Assembly (NCBI GenBank): GCA_002189035.1 | Contig: NEEC01000013.1 | Coordinates: 1,984,001-2,048,000, forward strand | DNA length: 64,000 bases | From: Utricularia gibba | Lineage: Eukaryota; Streptophyta; Magnoliopsida; Lamiales; Lentibulariaceae | Direction: 5' to 3' | Shown here: piece after piece, positions 58,813 to 64,000 of the stretch | Layout of the letters: every line of letters starts with the position of its first letter | Position numbering within the stretch: position 1 is the first letter of the stretch | Made by a program: the position numbers and the translations under genes | The notes under the pieces: model-generated | What the model was told of the DNA's origin: nothing | The model's input: the letters and a program-made list of their open reading frames with translations, nothing else | Database searches by the model: none

Positions 58813-59456
58813 CCATCTCTGGTTTCACCGTCACTGTTCAATGTTCACGTGATGATGCTATAAGTACGCATTGCTCACTGTCTGGGTGGTGTTCTACTGT
58901 CCACTGTAACTGTAAGTGAACTCACCGCCGGTAAAAAAACATGGAGATATGGACTCCAAATCACAAGTACTGCAAGTGGAGAAAGTGGAGGATTGTCGAT
59001 GCCCTTTGTGTGAAATATGCATAAAAGCACCAAATGTAAAGCGCCAAAGCGATGACTGACAAAGAAACTCAATGCACTATGGGACATGGAATAAAGAGAA
59101 AAAAGCGACTGACAAGATTCATCACGATGTCTATTACGGAGAAGAGAAAGAAAGAAACTCAATGCACCGTGGAAATGGAATAAAGATTAAATCTTGGGGG
59201 TCTTTTTTTATTTACTCGATAGTTGGGGGTGTAGATTCAAAATTTCACGCTGTGTTTGGAAATTGGAAGTGACTGAGGTCAGCCGAAAATGCGGCCCAAG
59301 GCAATCTAGGGTTCAACCGCTTTGCCCCTGTCAAGGGCCACTAACTAACGTGCACAGCATATTCAACCCCGGGAACTTCGCTAAGCCTGCCTGCCTGTCT
59401 GTCTTTCGTGAGAAGCTGTTGCAGGGGCAAGTGGAAGATTTGATTGAATAAGGAAA
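58813..59456. other. Spacer between HD-Zip and NSUN2-like genes
   Basis: HD-Zip 3' UTR, then a degenerate 90-bp tandem duplication (listed separately), then the leader of the methyltransferase gene from about 59260. No gene is seen. Confidence 0.5.
59061..59185 (+). repeat. Degenerate direct repeat, about 35 bp, offset 90 bp
   Basis: AAAGAAACTCAATGCAC at 59061-59077 recurs at 59151-59167, and ATGGAATAAAG follows in both copies (to 59096 and 59185). A GCGA..GACTGACAA word precedes the first copy and recurs at about 59105. It looks like a diverged local tandem duplication. Confidence 0.75.
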
Positions 59457-62400
59457 ATGGGTGGCAGAGGAAGAGGAAGGTCGCGTACTCAGAGAAAGCA
59501 CTTCCAGCAGAGCAGGGAAAACACTTGGAAACGCTCAAAATCTGATCATTCGTCTGATCCTCGGGTTGAGGATGGCAATAGCACTGCAAATACTATCTGG
59601 GAGCCTTTTGCTACGAAGAACGATGCTTTCGATGAATATTATAAAGTAAGCTGGAGAAACATTGCTGTTAGAGGTTTTCTATTTTTGGGCAAATGGCTTT
59701 TGATATGAAACTGGGATTTGAGTCACTAAAAATTGAAAAGGGGATACTTTTTTTTATCCATTTGTGTGTCGGTAACGTTTAAGTTGGAGTGATACAGATA
59801 TGTTGTTTTTCGAGTATGTAGGAGCAAGGAATTGTGGCCCCTGAAGAATGGGATTCTTTCATCGACTTTTTGAGAAAACCACTCCCTGCTGCTTTCAGGG
59901 TTAATTCCAGGTTCACATTGTTTTTGTGTGCATTAAATTTGTGTGCTTTGTACATGCGTTTACATTTCAATGTAAGCTTTGGCATATCTTACACCCTTCA
60001 ACGTGCAACTCTTCTGTATTCTCAGTCTATTGATTTGTCTCGTGAACTCGCAGACCTCTGAGAGATAACTCTTAATGAATTCTTGCAGTAGCCAGTTTCA
60101 CATGGAAATTAGATCTCAACTGGAAAATGACTTTATGAAATCTCTTCAATCACAGGTGCAATGGTTTGTGTTTTTCAGTCACTAATGCCCCCTGAGTATG
60201 TGGTAATATATATGACGTCTAATTCTTGTGTCTTTGATTTATAGGATGATGATGGAGCGGACGTAGTGGCACTAAAGCCATTGCTATGGTATCCAGATAA
60301 TCTAGCTTGGCAGTCAAATTACTCTAGGAACCAATTGCGGAAGAATCAGAATCTTGAGCGGTATTTTTTGTTTAAGATTGTGAAGTCCATAGGTGTGAAA
60401 CAGTATCTTTTATGTTATAGGTCCTGTTATCTTTTAAAAACGAATGGGTGAATAGAATGTAGTGAACGACTGACTTGAAACTTTTTTGTGTGTGTCTGTT
60501 CACTCGAGTAACTAAGTAGAATTGAGCTTTTCAGATTTTTTCCAGAAATCATGAAAATAGGCGTCATCATTCCTAAAATAAAATTAATGCTGTGTCATGT
60601 GGTTTTCACAATTTTCATTCTTCCCAGGTTTCATGAGTTTCTGAAGCTAGAAAACGAGATAGGGAACATTACACGTCAAGAAGCTGTTAGCATGGTTTGT
60701 CAAAATTTTTCATGGCATGTTTTTCCTGTTTCGTTGTTCTAAAAACTTGACTGTGATATACCATGCTTTCTCCTTTGCTCACCTTATATTTTTATTTTTT
60801 TCGTAATGCAGGTTCCTCCATTGTTCCTTGATGTACGTCCGGATCATTTTGTTCTTGATAGTAAGTTATATCATGACATTAAGATTCCATGCTTTTCGTT
60901 TTCTATGATTTACCATAAAGCGGGCATCTTGTATTTCCTGCAGTGTGTGCTGCACCAGGTTCCAAAACATTTCAGTTGCTGGAGATGATATACAAGTTGA
61001 CTGAACCAGGGTCTTTACCTTCTGGAATGGTACTATTACCTGATATCTCCTTTTTTTTTTCTAAAAGCTGATTGTTCATATTGTTGGCTGTTGAAGCAGC
61101 CATCTTCGATTTTGTATTCATTACATTTTTCTCAGTTCATGCGTCCTGCTAACTTAGATGTAATTGTTCACATTTTGTTACGTAGGTTATAGCTAATGAT
61201 CTGGATGTTCAAAGATGTAATCTTCTTATTCATCAAACAAAGAGAATGTGCACTGCCAACTTAATTGTCACAAATCATAATGCACAACACTTCCCAAGTT
61301 GCCATTTACACAGGAATCAGTTAATCGATTCCCAAAATCAAAATGTTGGAGAGCATACCTTTCGTCAGCTTCAGTTTGATCGTATACTATGTGATGTTCC
61401 CTGTAGTGGTGATGGAACCTTACGTAAGGCCCCTGACATTTGGAAAAAATGGTAAGTCTTTGTCCACTGGAGAATTATTCATCATGTATTTTCTGAATCC
61501 TTTCATCATTCCTTTTTCGTTCATGTTTCCTTGATTTCAGGAACTCAGGGATGGGCAATGGTATTCATGCTCTTCAAGTTCAAATAGCTAGCCGAGGTAT
61601 CATTTTCTGTCTAAAAATTCAATCAAAATTAAACGCATCACTTCTGTCTAGTTTCCATAATGAAACTACATTTCTACACTGTTTCAGGCATAGCTTTGCT
61701 TAAAGTTGGTGGTCGGATGGTATACTCCACTTGCTCCATGAATCCTGTGGAAAATGAGGCTGTCGTTGCAGAGGTATTGTTTGTTCATTAATCTTTAAAG
61801 TTTTAGCCTGCACTTTATGCTTATTTAACCTCTTCTGTATCTAATGCCTTTTCTGAAATTCACAAAAGATTATGAGGCGTTGGAAAGGTGCCATTGAGTT
61901 GCTGGATGTCTCTGAGAAGCTTCCTCAGCTTGCTAGGAGACAAGGCCTTAAATCATGGAAGGTTATGTCACTCTTTTTTCATTGACTAAATAAGCTAGTA
62001 ATTGGATGTCACGGTCATGTTTTTTATTTTTTAGAATTGCACAGCAGTATTAGTTAAAAAAATACAAGGGGTCTATAACTTTGTTATTAACATTTGTCAT
62101 ATGATTTACTTTAGGTTCGGGATAGAGGTTTGTGGTTGGCATCTTGTGAAGATGTTCCAAAGTATCGAAGATCTGTAATTTCCCCTAGCATGTTTCCCTC
62201 TGGCAAGGCATACGAAGAGACTATTAACAATGAACTTGAAACTGAATCAAGGCAATCTTGTGGCGTAGCTGATGAGATTCCTGGCGAGGACCATGTTCCT
62301 TTAAAGAAAAATTTGGACGCAGAAGTATCAGATCTACCCTTGGAGCGCTGCATGAGAATTGTGCCCCATGATCAAAATTCTGGAGCCTTTTTTGTTGCTG

Positions 62401-63667
62401 TATTTCAGAAGGTTTCCTCAGTATCTGGTACTTTCAGTCATCATCTTTTAAGTTTTCCAGGAACATCATTGTTTTCTAATAAAATAGTTCCCTTCGTAGC
62501 CTATATATTGCCTATTCTTTTCGTTGCTAAATATGCATATTTCTCAGATTCAGCTGTTACTCAGAAGGCACCTACTCATCCTCAAATGGAGAATGTGATA
62601 GAGAAATCAAGTTCTGAAGTTGTTGAATCAAATCTTCAAGACGATGATAATGATGCTGAAATGAATGGAGATGCATTGGATGGTGAACAGAGTGACTTAG
62701 AAGAAAATGGGAAGAATGAACTTGAAGAAAATGGAAGAGATGAGCCTGAACCTTCACTAGATGTGAAGACTGATGGCAAATCCGTTGCAGGAAAGAGGAA
62801 ACTGCAGATTCAGGGAAGATGGAGAGGAGTGGACCCTGTCATATTCTACAAGGATGAAAAAGTTGTGAACACTATCTCTGAGTTTTACGGCATACAGGAA
62901 TCCTTTCCATTCAAGGGCCACCTTATCACTAGAAACAATGACTCAAACCATGTCAAGAGGATTTATTACATATCAAGTTCAGTGAAAGATGTTCTTGAAC
63001 TGAACTTTCTGGCTAACCAACAGCTTAAGATTGCTTCAGTTGGCCTCAAGATGTTTGTAAGTCTCACTCAAGAACCTTTCTCAAGATGTTTGAATGAATA
63101 TTCTCATATCCAGGTTATTGTCTATCAACAGGAACGGCAAACATCACGAGAGGGAACATCCACACCCTGCATGTTCCGAATATCCTCTGAAGGACTGCCA
63201 CTGATCCTTCCGCACATGACAAAACAAATTCTATATGCTCAAGCCGTAGATTTTAAACATCTTTTGAAGTATAAAAGCATCAAGTTTCCAGATTTAGTGG
63301 ATCCCAAGTTGCGGGAGGGAGCTACCAACCTAATGCTAGGATGCTGTGTGGTGGTTTTAACCAAAGGTGTGTGAAAATGTCTCTTATCTCATATGCTACT
63401 TGTCTCCTACCCACCCAGAGAATGACTGCTTGTTCTCATATCAATGCAGAGAGCAGCACCTCCTCACATTCTTCCCAAGACACTGACGCACCACCACCCA
63501 TTGCTGTTGGCTGTTGGAGGGGCAGAAATAGTGTGTCCGTGATGGTGAATGCAACAGATTGTCAAGAACTTTTGGAGCGGGTGTCTCTGCTCGTCTCCGC
63601 CGACAGAGACTTACCCATTGCGGAGGCGCCTGAAGATGGAAATCCCGATGGGCCGGAAGCTGAGTAA
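59457..63667 (+). CDS. TRM4B: NSUN2/TRM4-type RNA cytosine-5 methyltransferase
   Basis: SAM-dependent m5C methyltransferase acting on tRNA and mRNA; Arabidopsis TRM4B (At2g22400) is the close relative. Exons: 59457-59645, 59822-59910, 60089-60155, 60245-60360, 60628-60694, 60812-60860, 60944-61029, 61186-61451, 61541-61596, 61688-61773, 61869-61961, 62115-62427, 62548-63056, 63132-63366, 63450-63667; all phases agree, about 812 residues, intact. The N-terminus is Arg/Gly-rich ([15 protein letters not shown]). Motif I is [17 protein letters not shown]. Motif IV, with its cysteine, is [18 protein letters not shown], and motif VI, with the nucleophilic cysteine, is [16 protein letters not shown]. 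An acidic linker ([20 protein letters not shown]) separates the catalytic part from a C-terminal PUA-like region. Exon 12 could end at 62411 or 62427; 62427 with exon 13 at 62548 fits the family. Confidence 0.94.
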
Positions 63668-64000
63668 GCCGTCGCCGGCACGTCTTATTCAATGGCTCGT
63701 ATCTGCCTGAGCAAACTGTATGGGAATCGCACTGGGAGCTTGAACCAGATTTTTGGCGAATAAACAGATAAATTAAATACTATTTTTTTTTTAGGAAATA
63801 AATGGAAATTTAATAGACGATTTTCCGTACACTGCAATTTGCGTATGGCGACTAATTTTATTAAATTTCTTTTTTATTATTTAAATTAGAATTATTTTCG
63901 GTGTGGAATGGGAAGGAAGGAAACCATCTTCTGTATTTTATTTTCGGCTCAATTGGTGTCGAAGGATCAAACCCTAGGTATCGGAAATTGGGTTCACTCA
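63668..64000. other. 3' end of window: NSUN2-like 3' UTR and a likely new promoter
   Basis: The first 120 bases are probably the methyltransferase 3' UTR. AT-rich DNA at 63770-63900 is followed by AAACCCTAG at about 63969, a telo-box-like element common just upstream of plant translation and cell-cycle genes. A new plus-strand gene may start beyond the window. Confidence 0.4.

Noticed and set aside
1-64000. tRNA, rRNA or organellar insertion
   Set aside because: No T-loop/anticodon patterns, rRNA blocks or plastid/mitochondrial gene sequences were recognised by eye; a covariance-model scan would be needed to exclude small RNAs.

Overview
This is a nuclear segment from a flowering plant, almost certainly a eudicot. 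The genes are interrupted by many short GT-AG introns (mostly 70-250 bp) separated by very AT-rich intergenic DNA, and every recognisable protein is a plant family member (NERD1, KIN-7, PPR, MSL channel, HD-Zip, AP2 with a miR172 site, MMD1/DUET). About nineteen protein genes fill 64 kb. I see no rRNA, tRNA, CRISPR array, plasmid-type element or intact transposon. Gene models were built by hand from reading-frame continuity, splice signals and remembered family sequences; nothing was aligned.

Layout. 0.9-3.1 kb (+) BCS1/HSR4-type AAA ATPase; 3.4-7.2 kb (+) NERD1-like FG-GAP membrane protein; 8.3-12.2 kb (+) KIN-7 kinesin; 12.7-14.7 kb (-) PPR protein; 15.7-16.6 kb (-) short MIP1-type leucine-zipper protein; 20.2-24.7 kb (+) WDR48/LRS1-like WD40 protein; 25.6-26.2 kb (-) DUF1685 protein; 27.0-29.1 kb (-) AP2/TOE-type regulator; 29.1-32.9 kb AT-rich gap; 32.9-35.7 kb (-) ARP2; 36.1-37.7 kb (+) WRNIP1/MgsA AAA ATPase, divergent from ARP2; 38.3-39.1 kb (+) BTF3/NAC-beta; 39.5-42.2 kb (+) PAT10-like DHHC acyltransferase; 42.7-43.8 kb (+) AXY9-like wall acetylation protein; 44.2-46.3 kb (+) MMD1/DUET PHD protein; 47.3-51.5 kb (+) plastid MscS-like channel; 51.9-54.1 kb (-) O-fucosyltransferase; 55.5-57.6 kb (+) DASS dicarboxylate transporter; 57.8-58.8 kb (+) HD-Zip I factor; 59.5-63.7 kb (+) NSUN2/TRM4 RNA cytosine methyltransferase.

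The genes are ordinary housekeeping and developmental loci and do not form a pathway. Several (AAA ATPase, NERD1, KIN-7, PPR, PAT10) recall a block of Arabidopsis chromosome 3 around At3g50-At3g51, so ancestral synteny rather than function probably explains the order.

The strongest unexpected signal is that ten genes carry twelve places where the frame slips by exactly one missing base, mostly in short homopolymers, while flanking protein is well conserved. In nearly all, exon phase arithmetic independently demands one extra base per site. Uncorrected long-read assembly deletions explain this best, although real lesions are not excluded. A second signal is four apparent GC-AG introns among roughly 124 hand-counted introns. 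I found no convincing undescribed biological system.
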